The notes under the pieces are model-generated. The model did not search any database. It was given only the letters and a program-made list of their open reading frames with translations, and had not been told where the DNA came from. Below, piece after piece: positions 17,420 to 26,617 of a stretch of 64,000 nucleotides of DNA (position 1 is its first letter; each line of letters begins with the position of its first letter). Location: contig NZ_CP141212.1 of assembly GCF_035610345.1 (NCBI RefSeq), positions 2,299,976 to 2,363,975 on the forward strand. Direction: 5' to 3'. This stretch comes from Sinorhizobium meliloti (GTDB lineage Bacteria; Pseudomonadota; Alphaproteobacteria; Rhizobiales; Rhizobiaceae). Both the position numbers and the translations under genes were made by a program.

Positions 17420-19483
17420 ATGACCTCCACTCCCCGCTCCCTCGACCGTCTCATCCGCCCACGCTCCATCGCCGTCTTCGGCGGCAAGGAGGCGCGCCGC
17501 GTCATCGAACAATGCGACAAGATGGGCTTTGCCGGCGACATCTGGCCGGTCCACCCGCGCGAAGAAGAAATCCTCGGCCGCCGCTGCTACCGCTCGGTGT
17601 CCGACCTGCCGGAGGCGCCGGATGCCTCCTTCGTCGGGGTCAACCGCGCGCTCACGATCGAGATCATCCGCGATCTCGCCGCGCGCGGCGCCGGGGGTGC
17701 CGTCTGCTACGCTTCCGGTTTCCGCGAGGCGGCAAACGAGCTTGCCGATGGCAACGACCTGCAGGAGGCGCTCGTCGCGGCGGCCGGCGACATGCCGATC
17801 GTCGGGCCCAACTGCTACGGCTTCATCAACATGCTGGACGGCGCGCTGCTCTGGCCCGACCAGCACGGCATGCTTCGGGTCGAACGCGGCGTCGCGATCC
17901 TCACGCAATCTTCCAACATCGCCTGCAACATCTCCATGCAGAAGCGCGGGCTGCCGCTGGCCTATGTCATGACGGCCGGCAACCAGGCGCAGACGGGCCT
18001 TTCCGACATCGCCTGCGCCGTGCTCGAGGATCCGCGCGTCACCGCCGTCGGTCTCCATATCGAAGGCTTCGACAGCATCGAGGCTTTGGAAAGGCTTGCC
18101 GCCCGCGCACGCGAGCTGGGCAAACCCGTGGTCACGCTGAAGGTCGGAAAATCGGAAGCAGCCCAGCTTGCAACCGTCTCCCATACCGCCTCGCTAGCCG
18201 GCAACGACCGGGTCTCCTCGGCCCTGCTCGCCCGCCTCGGCATCGGCCGCGTCGATACGCTGCCCGAGTTGCTCGAAACCCTGAAGCTGCTGCATCTTCA
18301 TGGGCCGCTGCCCAGCGCCGATATCTCCTCGATGAGCTGTTCGGGCGGCGAGGCATCGCTGATGGCGGATGCCGGCGTCCGGCGCAAAGTCAATTTCCGG
18401 GCACTCAGGGAGGAACAGCGCCAGCCGCTGCGCGAAAGCCTCGGCGAAATGGTGACGATCGCCAATCCGCTCGACTACCACACCTTCGTCTGGGGAAATC
18501 GCGAGAAGCAGACGGCCGCCTTCACGGCCATGATGCGCGGCGGCTATGCCCTCAACCTGATCGTGCTCGATTTCCCGCGGCTCGACCGATGCGACGCGGC
18601 CGACTGGGTCACGACCTGTGAGGCGATCATCGATGCGACGAAGGCTACCGGTGCGGTCGCCGGTATCGTTGCGAGCCTCGGCGAGAACATGCCCGAGGAA
18701 ACCGCTCTCTCGCTGGTGTCGGCGGGCGTCGTGCCCTTCTTCGGCATCGACGAGGCGCTCGCCGCCATCGAGACCGCCGCTGCGATCGGCGCGATCTGGG
18801 CAAAGCCCGCAGCACCTCCCCTCCTCCGCTCGCGCCCTGAGGGAGGCGAGATCGTCACCCTGAGCGAAGCCGAAGCGAAGGCTGAGCTCGCGGCAGCGGG
18901 CGTCATCGTTCCCGGTGGCAGGAGCGCCGCGACAGTCGAGGAAGCCGCAGCGGCGGCCGAGGCCCTCGGCTTCCCCGTGGTCCTCAAGGGCCTCGGCGTG
19001 GCGCACAAGACCGAAGCCGGTGCGGTCAAGGTCAATCTGACAAGCCGTCAGGAGGTCATCACGGCGGCGCGAGGCATGGCTGCGGTCGCCTCCGGTTACC
19101 TCGTCGAGAAGATGATCGCCAGGCCTGTGGCGGAGCTGATCGTCGGGGCGATGCGCGACGCGGTCGCAGGTCCGGTGCTGACGATCGGCGCGGGCGGAAT
19201 TCTCGTCGAATTGCTGGAGGATTCCGCGATCCTCACGCTGCCGGTCACCGAGGAGATGATCCGCGATGCGATTGCGGGCCTGAAGATCGGCAAGCTGCTC
19301 GACGGCTATCGCGGCAATCCCAAGGGCGATATCGCCGCCTTGACAGGAACTGTCGCTGCCGCGGCATCCTATGTCGTTGCAAACGCTTCCAAACTCGAAG
19401 AACTCGATATCAATCCTATAATGGTGCTGCCGGACGGCCACGGAGCCGTTGCCGCCGACGCCCTGATCCGCCGGAGGAAATGA
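17420..19483 (+). CDS. NDP-forming type acyl-CoA synthetase (CoA-binding + ATP-grasp), betaine-CoA ligase candidate
   Basis: 687 aa. Domain order: CoA-binding Rossmann domain (about 1-130), succinyl-CoA-ligase-like domains (about 140-450) with the phospho-His candidate His255 in SHTASLAGND, then an ATP-grasp domain (about 470-687). This is the acetyl-CoA synthetase (ADP-forming) superfamily, not the ANL family of E. coli CaiC. By context it activates gamma-butyrobetaine, crotonobetaine or carnitine to its CoA ester. ATG at 17420 was chosen because upstream in-frame codons fall in repeat-like sequence after the previous stop. The hydratase follows after five bases. Confidence 0.87.
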   Translation: MTSTPRSLDRLIRPRSIAVFGGKEARRVIEQCDKMGFAGDIWPVHPREEEILGRRCYRSVSDLPEAPDASFVGVNRALTIEIIRDLAARGAGGAVCYASGFREAANELADGNDLQEALVAAAGDMPIVGPNCYGFINMLDGALLWPDQHGMLRVERGVAILTQSSNIACNISMQKRGLPLAYVMTAGNQAQTGLSDIACAVLEDPRVTAVGLHIEGFDSIEALERLAARARELGKPVVTLKVGKSEAAQLATVSHTASLAGNDRVSSALLARLGIGRVDTLPELLETLKLLHLHGPLPSADISSMSCSGGEASLMADAGVRRKVNFRALREEQRQPLRESLGEMVTIANPLDYHTFVWGNREKQTAAFTAMMRGGYALNLIVLDFPRLDRCDAADWVTTCEAIIDATKATGAVAGIVASLGENMPEETALSLVSAGVVPFFGIDEALAAIETAAAIGAIWAKPAAPPLLRSRPEGGEIVTLSEAEAKAELAAAGVIVPGGRSAATVEEAAAAAEALGFPVVLKGLGVAHKTEAGAVKVNLTSRQEVITAARGMAAVASGYLVEKMIARPVAELIVGAMRDAVAGPVLTIGAGGILVELLEDSAILTLPVTEEMIRDAIAGLKIGKLLDGYRGNPKGDIAALTGTVAAAASYVVANASKLEELDINPIMVLPDGHGAVAADALIRRRK

Positions 19484-19488
19484 CGCCC

Positions 19489-20271
19489 ATGACCGGACCG
19501 ATCCTTACGCGCCGCGAAGGCGGCATTCTCGAAGTCACGATCGACCGGCCGAAGGCCAACGCCATCGACCTGAAGACCAGCCGCGTCATGGGCGAAATCT
19601 TCCGCGATTTCCGGGACGACCCGGAGCTCAGGGTCGCGATCATCACCGGCGCCGGCGAGAAATTCTTCTGCCCCGGCTGGGACCTGAAGGCGGCCGCGGA
19701 AGGCGATCCAGTCGATGGAGACTACGGCGTCGGCGGTTTCGGCGGGATGCAGGAGCTCCGCGACCTCAACAAGCCCATCATCGCGGCCGTCAACGGCATT
19801 TGTTGCGGTGGCGGCCTGGAGATCGCGCTTTCGACCGACATCATCCTCGCAGCCGAACATGCGAGTTTCGCACTCCCGGAAATCCGCTCGGGCACGCTCG
19901 CCGATGCCGCTTCGATCAAGCTGCCGAAGCGCATCCCCTACCATATCGCCATGGACATGCTGCTCACCGGCCGCTGGCTCGACGTGGTCGAAGCGAACCG
20001 CTGGGGCTTCGTCAACGAGATCCTGCCGGCCGGACGGCTGATGGACCGGGCCTGGGAACTGGCGCGCCTGCTCGAAAGCGGCCCGCCGCTCGTCTATGCC
20101 GCAATCAAGGAAGTGGTCCGCGATGCCGAGGGCCGGGACTTCCAGACGACCATGAACAAGGTCACTCGTCGCCAGTTCAGGACAGTCGATGTCCTCTATT
20201 CGAGCGAGGACCAGCTCGAGGGCGCCCGCGCCTTTGCGGAGAAGCGCGACCCGGTCTGGAAGGGACGCTGA
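19489..20271 (+). CDS. Enoyl-CoA hydratase, probable crotonobetainyl-CoA hydratase (CaiD-like)
   Basis: 260 aa crotonase. Both catalytic glutamates are present and 20 residues apart as in classical hydratases: Glu111 (GGGLEIAL) and Glu131 (LPEIRSG). The oxyanion region is FCPGWDL and NGICCGGG. ATG at 19489 is nine bases after GGAGGAA; the ATG at 19480 abuts the ribosome site and is unlikely. It is tightly coupled to the CoA ligase. It should hydrate crotonobetainyl-CoA to L-carnitinyl-CoA, completing the route from gamma-butyrobetaine into carnitine. Confidence 0.88.
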   Translation: MTGPILTRREGGILEVTIDRPKANAIDLKTSRVMGEIFRDFRDDPELRVAIITGAGEKFFCPGWDLKAAAEGDPVDGDYGVGGFGGMQELRDLNKPIIAAVNGICCGGGLEIALSTDIILAAEHASFALPEIRSGTLADAASIKLPKRIPYHIAMDMLLTGRWLDVVEANRWGFVNEILPAGRLMDRAWELARLLESGPPLVYAAIKEVVRDAEGRDFQTTMNKVTRRQFRTVDVLYSSEDQLEGARAFAEKRDPVWKGR

Positions 20272-20610
20272 GATACGCGGCCTCTTCGGCCGCGGACAGA
20301 GTGGAAGCCGGAGGATGCCGGCCTGCAGCGTGACGCGTCGCGAGCACCGGCGCGTGCGGCTGAGCAGTCTTTCCATAAGACATGCTTATGGAAAAGATTT
20401 ATAATTTAGGACGTTACAAGCCACGTCCAAGCGTTTAGCCTTATGGATGAACAACGCGGATAACGCGCAAAGAGACGACAAGGAGGTCAGGATAAAGACG
20501 ATCCCGGTGGACTGCAAACCACCTCCGGCCATCTCGACCGATGGCAAATACGCGAACACTCTACCAATCACAACGAACGGCGAATGCCGGCTGAAGAAGG
20601 GAACAGGGGA
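20272..20610. other. Non-coding stretch: promoter, operator palindrome and long leader of dipeptide-type ABC operon
   Basis: 339 bases without a firm gene. It holds a 25-bp inverted repeat at 20370-20394, a perfect -10 hexamer TATAAT at 20400-20405 with AAGACA 17 bases upstream, and a leader of roughly 200 nt. An open frame of 55 codons, 20447-20614, begins ATGAACAACGCG and ends in an ATGA overlap with the binding-protein start. It has no convincing ribosome site and a hydrophilic product, so I do not call it a gene. The first 90 bases after the hydratase gene show no clear terminator. Confidence 0.6.
20370..20405 (+). promoter_or_regulatory. Promoter overlapped by operator palindrome
   Basis: TTTCCATAAG (20370-20379) and CTTATGGAAA (20385-20394) form a perfect 10-bp inverted repeat with a 5-base centre. 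The -35-like AAGACA (20377-20382) lies inside it, followed by a 17-base spacer and TATAAT (20400-20405). A repressor bound here would block RNA polymerase. The promoter is read from consensus; the regulator is unknown. Confidence 0.6.
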
Positions 20611-22200
20611 ATGAGCGATTACAAAGACTATTTGGCACGTCAGGTCATGCTCGGCAAAATGAACCGGCGTGAATTTCTCGGACGCGCCGCCGCCCTCGGC
20701 ATTGCCGTGTCTACGGCGAATACGCTCTTCGCGTCCAGCGCCGCGGCGCAGGAGCCGAAGCGCGGCGGTCACCTGAAGCTCGGCCTCGAAGGGGCAGCCG
20801 CCACCGATTCGCGGGATCCCGCAAAGGCGCTGTCGCAATTCATGTTCGTGGTCGGCCGGAACTGGGGCGACATGCTCGTCGAGAGCCACCCGACGACCGG
20901 CGAACCGGTGCCGGCGCTTGCAGAATCCTGGGAGCCCTCCGCCGACGCCGCCACCTGGACCTTCACCATCCGCAAAGGCGTCAAATTCCACGACGGCAAG
21001 GAACTGACGATCGACGACGTCATCAAGACCCTGCAGCGACACACGGACGAAAAGTCCGAGTCCGGCGCGCTCGGCGTGATGAAATCCATCAAGGAAATCA
21101 AGGCCGACGGCGACAAGCTCGTCTTGACGCTGACGGAGGGCAATGCGGACCTGCCGCTGCTGCTGACCGATTATCACCTCATCATCCAGCCGAACGGCGG
21201 CACGGACAATCCCGACGCGATGATCGGGACCGGCCCCTATAAGGTCGCAAGCTTCGAGCCGGGCGTACGGGCCACATTCGAAAGGAACGCCGACGACTGG
21301 CGCACCGACCGCGGCTATGTCGATTCCGTCGAACTGATCGCGATGAACGACGCGACGGCACGCATCGCGGCGCTGTCCTCCGGCCAGGTCCACTTCATCA
21401 ACCGCGTCGACCCGAAGACGGTCAACCTGTTGAAGAAGGCGCCGACCGTCGAAATCCTCAACACGTCGGGCCGAGGACATTACGTCTTCATCATGCATTG
21501 CAACACGGCGCCGTTCGACAACAACGACCTGCGCATGGCGCTGAAATACGCGATGGATCGCGAGACGCTGGTACAGCGCATTCTTGGCGGCTACGGCAAG
21601 GTCGGCAACGACTTCCCGATCAACGACACCTATGCGCTCTTCCCCGAAGGCATCGAGCAACGCGCCTACGATCCGGACAAGGCGGCATTCCACTACAAGA
21701 AATCCGGCCATAGCGGTCCGGTGCTGCTGCGCACCTCGGACGTCGCTTTCCCGGGCGCGGTCGATGCCGCCGTCCTCTACCAGGCGAGCGCCAAGAAGGC
21801 GGGCATCGAGATCGAGGTCAAGCGCGAGCCGGGCGACGGCTATTGGTCCAACGTCTGGAACGTCCAACCCTTCTCGACATCCTATTGGGGCGGGCGTCCG
21901 ACCCAGGATCAGATGTACTCCACCGCCTATCTCTCGACAGCCGACTGGAACGACACCCGCTTCAAGCGTCCGGACTTCGACAAGATCCTGCTCGAAGCGC
22001 GTTCCGAGCTGGATGAAGCGAAGCGCAAGGACATGTACCGCACCATGGCGATGATGGTGCGCGACGAAGGCGGCCTGATCCTGCCGATGTTCAACGACTT
22101 CGTGAACGCGGCCGGCAAAACGGTGAAGGGCTACGTCCACGACATCGGCAACGACATGTCGAACGGCTATGTCGCGACCAGGGTATGGCTGGACGCCTGA
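20611..22200 (+). CDS. Dipeptide/oligopeptide-type ABC substrate-binding protein, Tat signal (copy 1)
   Basis: 529 aa, solute-binding family 5 (DppA/OppA). It has a twin-arginine signal NRREFLGRAAALG and a cleavage site near SSAAA. The start at 20611 follows AGGGGA. It is closely similar over its whole length to the protein at 26705-28294. The stop overlaps the permease start by 1 bp, unlike the other ABC operons here, which have hairpins after the binding protein. Family 5 proteins bind peptides, opines, glycosides or other compounds, so 'peptide' is a family label rather than a proven ligand. Confidence 0.92.
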   Translation: MSDYKDYLARQVMLGKMNRREFLGRAAALGIAVSTANTLFASSAAAQEPKRGGHLKLGLEGAAATDSRDPAKALSQFMFVVGRNWGDMLVESHPTTGEPVPALAESWEPSADAATWTFTIRKGVKFHDGKELTIDDVIKTLQRHTDEKSESGALGVMKSIKEIKADGDKLVLTLTEGNADLPLLLTDYHLIIQPNGGTDNPDAMIGTGPYKVASFEPGVRATFERNADDWRTDRGYVDSVELIAMNDATARIAALSSGQVHFINRVDPKTVNLLKKAPTVEILNTSGRGHYVFIMHCNTAPFDNNDLRMALKYAMDRETLVQRILGGYGKVGNDFPINDTYALFPEGIEQRAYDPDKAAFHYKKSGHSGPVLLRTSDVAFPGAVDAAVLYQASAKKAGIEIEVKREPGDGYWSNVWNVQPFSTSYWGGRPTQDQMYSTAYLSTADWNDTRFKRPDFDKILLEARSELDEAKRKDMYRTMAMMVRDEGGLILPMFNDFVNAAGKTVKGYVHDIGNDMSNGYVATRVWLDA

Positions 22201-23309
22201 TGATGGAAAGCGGACCGATCACGGGTCCGGTCGTGACGGATGCGACCGCAGGCGAGACAGCCCTGCGGTCCCCCGATCTTTCCGGTGCCCCAGCCAAACC
22301 CGACCCGGCCGCCGACGAGCTCGGCGGCACGTTCTGGCGGCGCTTCGCCTTTCGCCGTCCTCTCGCGGCGCTGATCCTTCAGCGCCTGGGACTGAGCGTC
22401 GGCCTGCTCTTCGCCGTGTCGCTGATGATCTTCGGCGGCATCGAGGCGTTGCCAGGCGATTTCGCCACCACCTATCTCGGCCAGTCGGCGACGCCGCAGG
22501 CCGTCGAGAACATCCGCAAGGATCTCGGGCTCGACCGCCCCTGGAGCGAGCGCTATCTCAGCTGGCTCGGCGGCGCCGTGCAGGGTGATTTCGGCACGTC
22601 CTGGGCGAGCAGGAATTCCGTCAGCGAGCAGATCGGCAACCGCCTCGGCAACTCGCTCTTCCTGGCTTTCTTCGCGGCGCTCGTCTCCGTACCGCTGGCC
22701 GTGGGGCTAGGGATGCTCGCGGTGCAATTCCGCAACCGCCTGCCTGACAAGATCATCAACGTGATATCGCTTGCGGCGATCTCGCTGCCGGAGTTCTTCA
22801 TCGGCTATCTGCTGATCATGTTCTTCGCCGTCAAATGGGGGGTCGCCACCTTCCCGGCCACCGTCTACGCCAGCATGGGCTTCATGGACCGCCTTTCGGC
22901 AATCGCACTTCCGGTCGCGACCCTCGTGCTCGTGGTCCTCGCCCACATGATGCGCATGACGCGCGCGGCCATCCTCAACGTCATGTCGTCGGCCTACGTG
23001 GAAACCGCCGAACTCAAGGGGCTCGGCACGTTCCGCATCATCGCGCGCCACGCCGCCCCCAATGCCGTGGCCCCGGTCATCAACGTCATAGCGCTAAACC
23101 TTGCCTATCTGGTCGTCGGCGTCGTCGTGGTCGAGGTCGTCTTCGTTTATCCCGGCATGGGGCAGTACATGGTGGATGCCGTGACGGTGCGCGACATGCC
23201 CGTCGTGCAGGCGTGCGGGCTGATCTTTGCGGCCTTCTACATCTTCCTCAACATGGCGGCCGACATTCTCGCCATTCTCGCCAATCCGAGACTGAGGCAC
23301 CCGCGATGA
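22200..23309 (+). CDS. Dipeptide-type ABC transporter permease (DppB-like)
   Basis: 369 aa. A cytoplasmic N-terminal extension of about 60 residues rich in Asp, Pro and Ala precedes the first span, so it is longer than typical DppB (about 335). Six membrane spans follow; the EAA loop is YVETAELKGLGTFRIIARHAAPNAV. ATG at 22200 overlaps the previous stop (TGATG); a second ATG follows directly at 22203. It overlaps the next gene by 4 bp. Confidence 0.92.
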   Translation: MMESGPITGPVVTDATAGETALRSPDLSGAPAKPDPAADELGGTFWRRFAFRRPLAALILQRLGLSVGLLFAVSLMIFGGIEALPGDFATTYLGQSATPQAVENIRKDLGLDRPWSERYLSWLGGAVQGDFGTSWASRNSVSEQIGNRLGNSLFLAFFAALVSVPLAVGLGMLAVQFRNRLPDKIINVISLAAISLPEFFIGYLLIMFFAVKWGVATFPATVYASMGFMDRLSAIALPVATLVLVVLAHMMRMTRAAILNVMSSAYVETAELKGLGTFRIIARHAAPNAVAPVINVIALNLAYLVVGVVVVEVVFVYPGMGQYMVDAVTVRDMPVVQACGLIFAAFYIFLNMAADILAILANPRLRHPR

Positions 23310-24133
23310 ACCTGAAATCCATTCCACTCAGTGCCTGGGTAGGCATCATCGGCATCGCGATCGCGCTTCTGTGCGCTCTCTTCGCGCCCGTTCTGGCGCC
23401 CTTCGGCGAGCGGGAAGTGGTCGGCGAGATCTGGCTCCCGGCCGGCGGCGATTTCCTGCTCGGCACGGACAATCTCGGCCGTGACCTGCTCTCGCGCCTG
23501 ATCTACGGTGCCCGCACGACCATCTTCGTGGCGTTGGCGGCAACCGTGCTCTCCTTCGCTCTCGGCATGATCCTGAGCTTCACCGCAGCCGTCACCGGCG
23601 GCTTCGTCGATCAGTTCTTCTCCCGGTTCAACGATCTGATGATGGCGGTGCCGACGCTGATCTTCGCACTCGTCGTTCTCGCGGTGCTGCCGCAGCATCT
23701 GTGGATCCTGGTCCTCGTCATGGCCGTGCTCGACTCGACGCGCGTCTTCCGCATCGGCCGGGCCGTCGCCCTCGATGTCGCGGTGATGGAATTCGTCGAG
23801 GCTGCGCGGTTACGCGGCGAAGGCAATGTCTGGATCATCTTCCGGGAAATTCTGCCGAACACGCTGTCGCCGCTGCTCGCCGAGTTCGGTCTGCGCTTCG
23901 CCTTCTCGATCCTGTTCCTCTCCACCCTCTCCTTCCTCGGCCTTGGCATCCAGCCGCCGGCCGCCGACTGGGGCGGCATGGTCAAGGACAACAAGGATGG
24001 CATCATCTTCGGCATATCGGCCGCGCTCATCCCGGGCGGAGCGATCGCCGCCCTCGCCATCTGCGTCAATCTCGTCGTCGACTGGCTGATGAAGCGCACC
24101 TCGAGCCTGAAAGGAGGCCGCGGCGATGCCTGA
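23306..24133 (+). CDS. Dipeptide-type ABC transporter permease (DppC-like)
   Basis: 275 aa with about six spans. Typical DppC segments are FLLGTDNLGRDLLSRLIYGARTT near residue 50 and the EAA loop FVEAARLRGEGNVWIIFREILPN. ATG at 23306 gives an ATGA overlap with the previous gene; the longer open frame upstream is out of family and lies within the DppB gene. It overlaps the ATPase gene by 8 bp. Confidence 0.92.
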   Translation: MNLKSIPLSAWVGIIGIAIALLCALFAPVLAPFGEREVVGEIWLPAGGDFLLGTDNLGRDLLSRLIYGARTTIFVALAATVLSFALGMILSFTAAVTGGFVDQFFSRFNDLMMAVPTLIFALVVLAVLPQHLWILVLVMAVLDSTRVFRIGRAVALDVAVMEFVEAARLRGEGNVWIIFREILPNTLSPLLAEFGLRFAFSILFLSTLSFLGLGIQPPAADWGGMVKDNKDGIIFGISAALIPGGAIAALAICVNLVVDWLMKRTSSLKGGRGDA

Positions 24134-25757
24134 GCTGCTTTCCGTCAAGAACCTGAAGATCGAAGCGACGAGCTATCCGCCGGGCGAACCGCCGAAGGTG
24201 GTGACGCTGGTCGAGGGCGTTTCCTTCGATCTCGAAAAAGGCAAGGTGCTCGGTCTCATCGGCGAGTCCGGTGCCGGCAAGTCGACCATCGGCCTTTCGG
24301 CGCTCGCCTATGGCCGCGGCGGCGTGAGAATCACCGGCGGTGAGGTGTTGCTCAACGGCCGCGACATCCTGAAGCTCGGCCGCAGCGGCATCAACGCTGT
24401 TCGCGGGCGCAATGTCTGCTACGTCGCGCAGTCCGCCGCAGCCGCCTTCAACCCGGCGCACAAGCTCGGCGATCAGGTGATCGAGGCGTCGGTCCGTCAC
24501 GGCGTCATGAGCCGTGAAGAGGCGAACAGGCGCGCGCTCTATCTTTTCGAGGTCCTCGGCCTTCCCAATCCGGAGACCTTCGGCGACCGCTATCCCCACC
24601 AGGTGTCGGGCGGGCAGTTGCAACGCGCCATGACCGCCATGGCACTCTGCCCCAATCCGGAACTGATCGTCTTCGACGAGCCGACCACGGCGCTCGACGT
24701 GACGACCCAGATCGACGTGCTCGCGGCCATCAAGCACGCGATCGAAGAGACCGACACGGCGGCCCTCTACATCACCCACGATCTTGCGGTCGTCGCCCAG
24801 ATCTCCGACGACATCATGGTGCTGCGTCACGGAAAGACCGTGGAATACGGCACCACGAAGCAGGTGATCGAGGCCCCGAGGGAAGAATACACCCGCGCCC
24901 TCGTCAGCGTCCGCCAGGAAAAACGCGTCGAGGCCCCGGACCAGACCGGCGCGCTTCTCAAGATCGAACATGTGCATGCCGGCTACGCCAACGGCTTCAA
25001 GGTGCTGCACGACGTCTCGATGCACCTGCCGAAGGGGCAGACGCTTGCAGTCGTCGGGGAGTCCGGATCGGGCAAGTCGACGCTCGCACGCGTCATCACC
25101 GGCCTGCTGCCGCCGAGCGAAGGGCGCATCACCTTCGAAGAAAAGGAACTGCCGAAAGCCTTGAAGGGGCGAACCAACGACGAGCTTCGGCGGATCCAGA
25201 TGATCTATCAGATGGCCGATACGGCGATGAACCCGCGCCAGACTGTGCGCGATATCGTCGGCCGGCCGCTCTCCTTCTACTTCGGAATGCATGGCGCCAA
25301 GAAGACCGAGCGGGTGAAGGAATTGCTCGACCAGATCGAAATGGGCACCCGCTTCCTCGATCGTTATCCGGCCGAGCTTTCCGGCGGACAGAAGCAGCGC
25401 GTCGCGATCGCCCGGGCGCTTGCCGCCCAACCGGAACTCATCCTTTGCGACGAGCCGACCTCGGCGCTCGATCCGCTGGTGGCGGAGGGGATTCTGAACC
25501 TGCTTCTGAAGCTGCAGGAGGAAACCGCCGTTTCCTACGTCTTCATCACCCATGACATCGCGATCGTCCGGGCAATCGCCGACAGCGTCGCCGTAATGCA
25601 TCGCGGCCGGCTGGTGCGCTTCGGTCCGAAGTCTAAGGTCCTTTCGCCGCCCTTCGACGACTATACCGATCTGCTTTTGAAGTCGGTTCCGGAAATGGAA
25701 ATCGGCTGGCTGGAAAAGGTCCTGCAGACGCGACGGATGGAGAGCGCCGGCAATTGA
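24126..25757 (+). CDS. Dipeptide-type ABC transporter fused dual ATPase (DppD-DppF-like)
   Basis: 543 aa with two complete ATPase domains. The first (about 1-260) has GESGAGKST, VSGGQLQR and LIVFDEPTTALD. The second (about 275-530) has GESGSGKST, LSGGQKQR and LILCDEPTSALD. Both have switch histidines (ITHDLAVVAQ, ITHDIAIVRA). It is a natural fusion of DppD and DppF as in GsiA-type transporters and energises the two preceding permeases. It ends in a 30-bp palindrome shared with the convergent XRE gene. Confidence 0.94.
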   Translation: MPELLSVKNLKIEATSYPPGEPPKVVTLVEGVSFDLEKGKVLGLIGESGAGKSTIGLSALAYGRGGVRITGGEVLLNGRDILKLGRSGINAVRGRNVCYVAQSAAAAFNPAHKLGDQVIEASVRHGVMSREEANRRALYLFEVLGLPNPETFGDRYPHQVSGGQLQRAMTAMALCPNPELIVFDEPTTALDVTTQIDVLAAIKHAIEETDTAALYITHDLAVVAQISDDIMVLRHGKTVEYGTTKQVIEAPREEYTRALVSVRQEKRVEAPDQTGALLKIEHVHAGYANGFKVLHDVSMHLPKGQTLAVVGESGSGKSTLARVITGLLPPSEGRITFEEKELPKALKGRTNDELRRIQMIYQMADTAMNPRQTVRDIVGRPLSFYFGMHGAKKTERVKELLDQIEMGTRFLDRYPAELSGGQKQRVAIARALAAQPELILCDEPTSALDPLVAEGILNLLLKLQEETAVSYVFITHDIAIVRAIADSVAVMHRGRLVRFGPKSKVLSPPFDDYTDLLLKSVPEMEIGWLEKVLQTRRMESAGN

Positions 25758-25785
25758 GTGCGCGTGGCGGCCGCCACGCGCACTC
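25756..25785. terminator. Perfect 30-bp palindrome between convergent genes
   Basis: GAGTGCGCGTGGCGG (25756-25770) is followed directly by its exact reverse complement (25771-25785). It overlaps the last two bases of the ATPase stop codon and ends one base before the stop codon of the convergent XRE gene. It is probably a bidirectional terminator, although no T-run follows. Confidence 0.65.
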
Positions 25786-25786
25786 G

Positions 25787-26590
25787 TCAGTATTCTGCGG
25801 GAATGGTCAGCACTTCGGCCTCCGGCGTCTCCAGGAAGCGCCGGACCGCAGAGGGCAGATGCCGCGACCCGAAAGGAAGCAGCCCGCACCGCGAAAGCAT
25901 CTGGCGCTTGTCCGGATCCAGCCCGATATGCCGCCAGATCATCCGCGAGGCGTAGGGCAGGTTCTCCTTGCGCCACGAGACCCCCATCGTGGTGCCGCGC
26001 AGATAGACCCGCTGGTGCACCTCGAAGGGCATCAGGATCGTCTGCGCCAGCATCGACGCCTGCCCCACGGTGCGCTCGGCTATGAAGATGCGGTTTCGCC
26101 AGAAGGTGACGAGGCCGACATATTTCGAGAGCTGTTCGATCTCGTTCGCCTTGTCGCGAATGCGCTCGATCGATTTCACCCGGATCGAGCCGCCTTCCTC
26201 ATAGATATGCGCGCAGGAACAGACCACGAAGCCGGGCCAGGAGAGCGAAAGGTGATAGGTCTGGTAGTAGCCAAAATGGTGGCGAAGGGCTGCTGCATCG
26301 CCCGGGAACCCTTCGAGGAGCTGCCCCGCTTCCAGCCGGTGCCGCTCGGGGCGGATCATACGCGCCTCGAACAGCTTGGGTGAGAGCGAAAAATCCTCAG
26401 CCGCAAGTCCGAAGAACGCGGCAATCCGTTGCACGTTGTGCGCCGAAGGCCGCGCCTCGCCGTTGATGTAGCGGTTGAACTGCTGCCGGTTGACGCCGAT
26501 CTCGCGGCAGATCTGGGAGATCGAGCGCCGCGTCGCACAGGCAAAACGCAGATTTGTTACGAATGTGTCGTCCGGCTGCAAGTGCTCCAC
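25787..26590 (-). CDS. XRE-family transcriptional regulator
   Basis: 267 aa with a GTG start at 26590. The N-terminal Cro/C1-type HTH is at about 18-60 (SISQICREIGVNRQQFNRYINGEARPSAHNVQRIAAFFGL). The C-terminal 190 residues are a ligand or oligomerisation domain I cannot name. It converges on the dual ATPase gene and diverges from the second binding-protein gene. GCGAA/TTCGC half-sites lie in the divergent region. It is likely the local regulator of the dipeptide-type uptake genes. Confidence 0.85.
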   Translation of the reverse strand: MEHLQPDDTFVTNLRFACATRRSISQICREIGVNRQQFNRYINGEARPSAHNVQRIAAFFGLAAEDFSLSPKLFEARMIRPERHRLEAGQLLEGFPGDAAALRHHFGYYQTYHLSLSWPGFVVCSCAHIYEEGGSIRVKSIERIRDKANEIEQLSKYVGLVTFWRNRIFIAERTVGQASMLAQTILMPFEVHQRVYLRGTTMGVSWRKENLPYASRMIWRHIGLDPDKRQMLSRCGLLPFGSRHLPSAVRRFLETPEAEVLTIPAEY

Positions 26591-26617
26591 CTATCGAATT
26601 GCAGCCAGCGTAAACTA

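Noticed and set aside
20447..20614. Real small leader gene
   Set aside because: Kept as a finding only: no Shine-Dalgarno, hydrophilic unrecognised product, could be chance.
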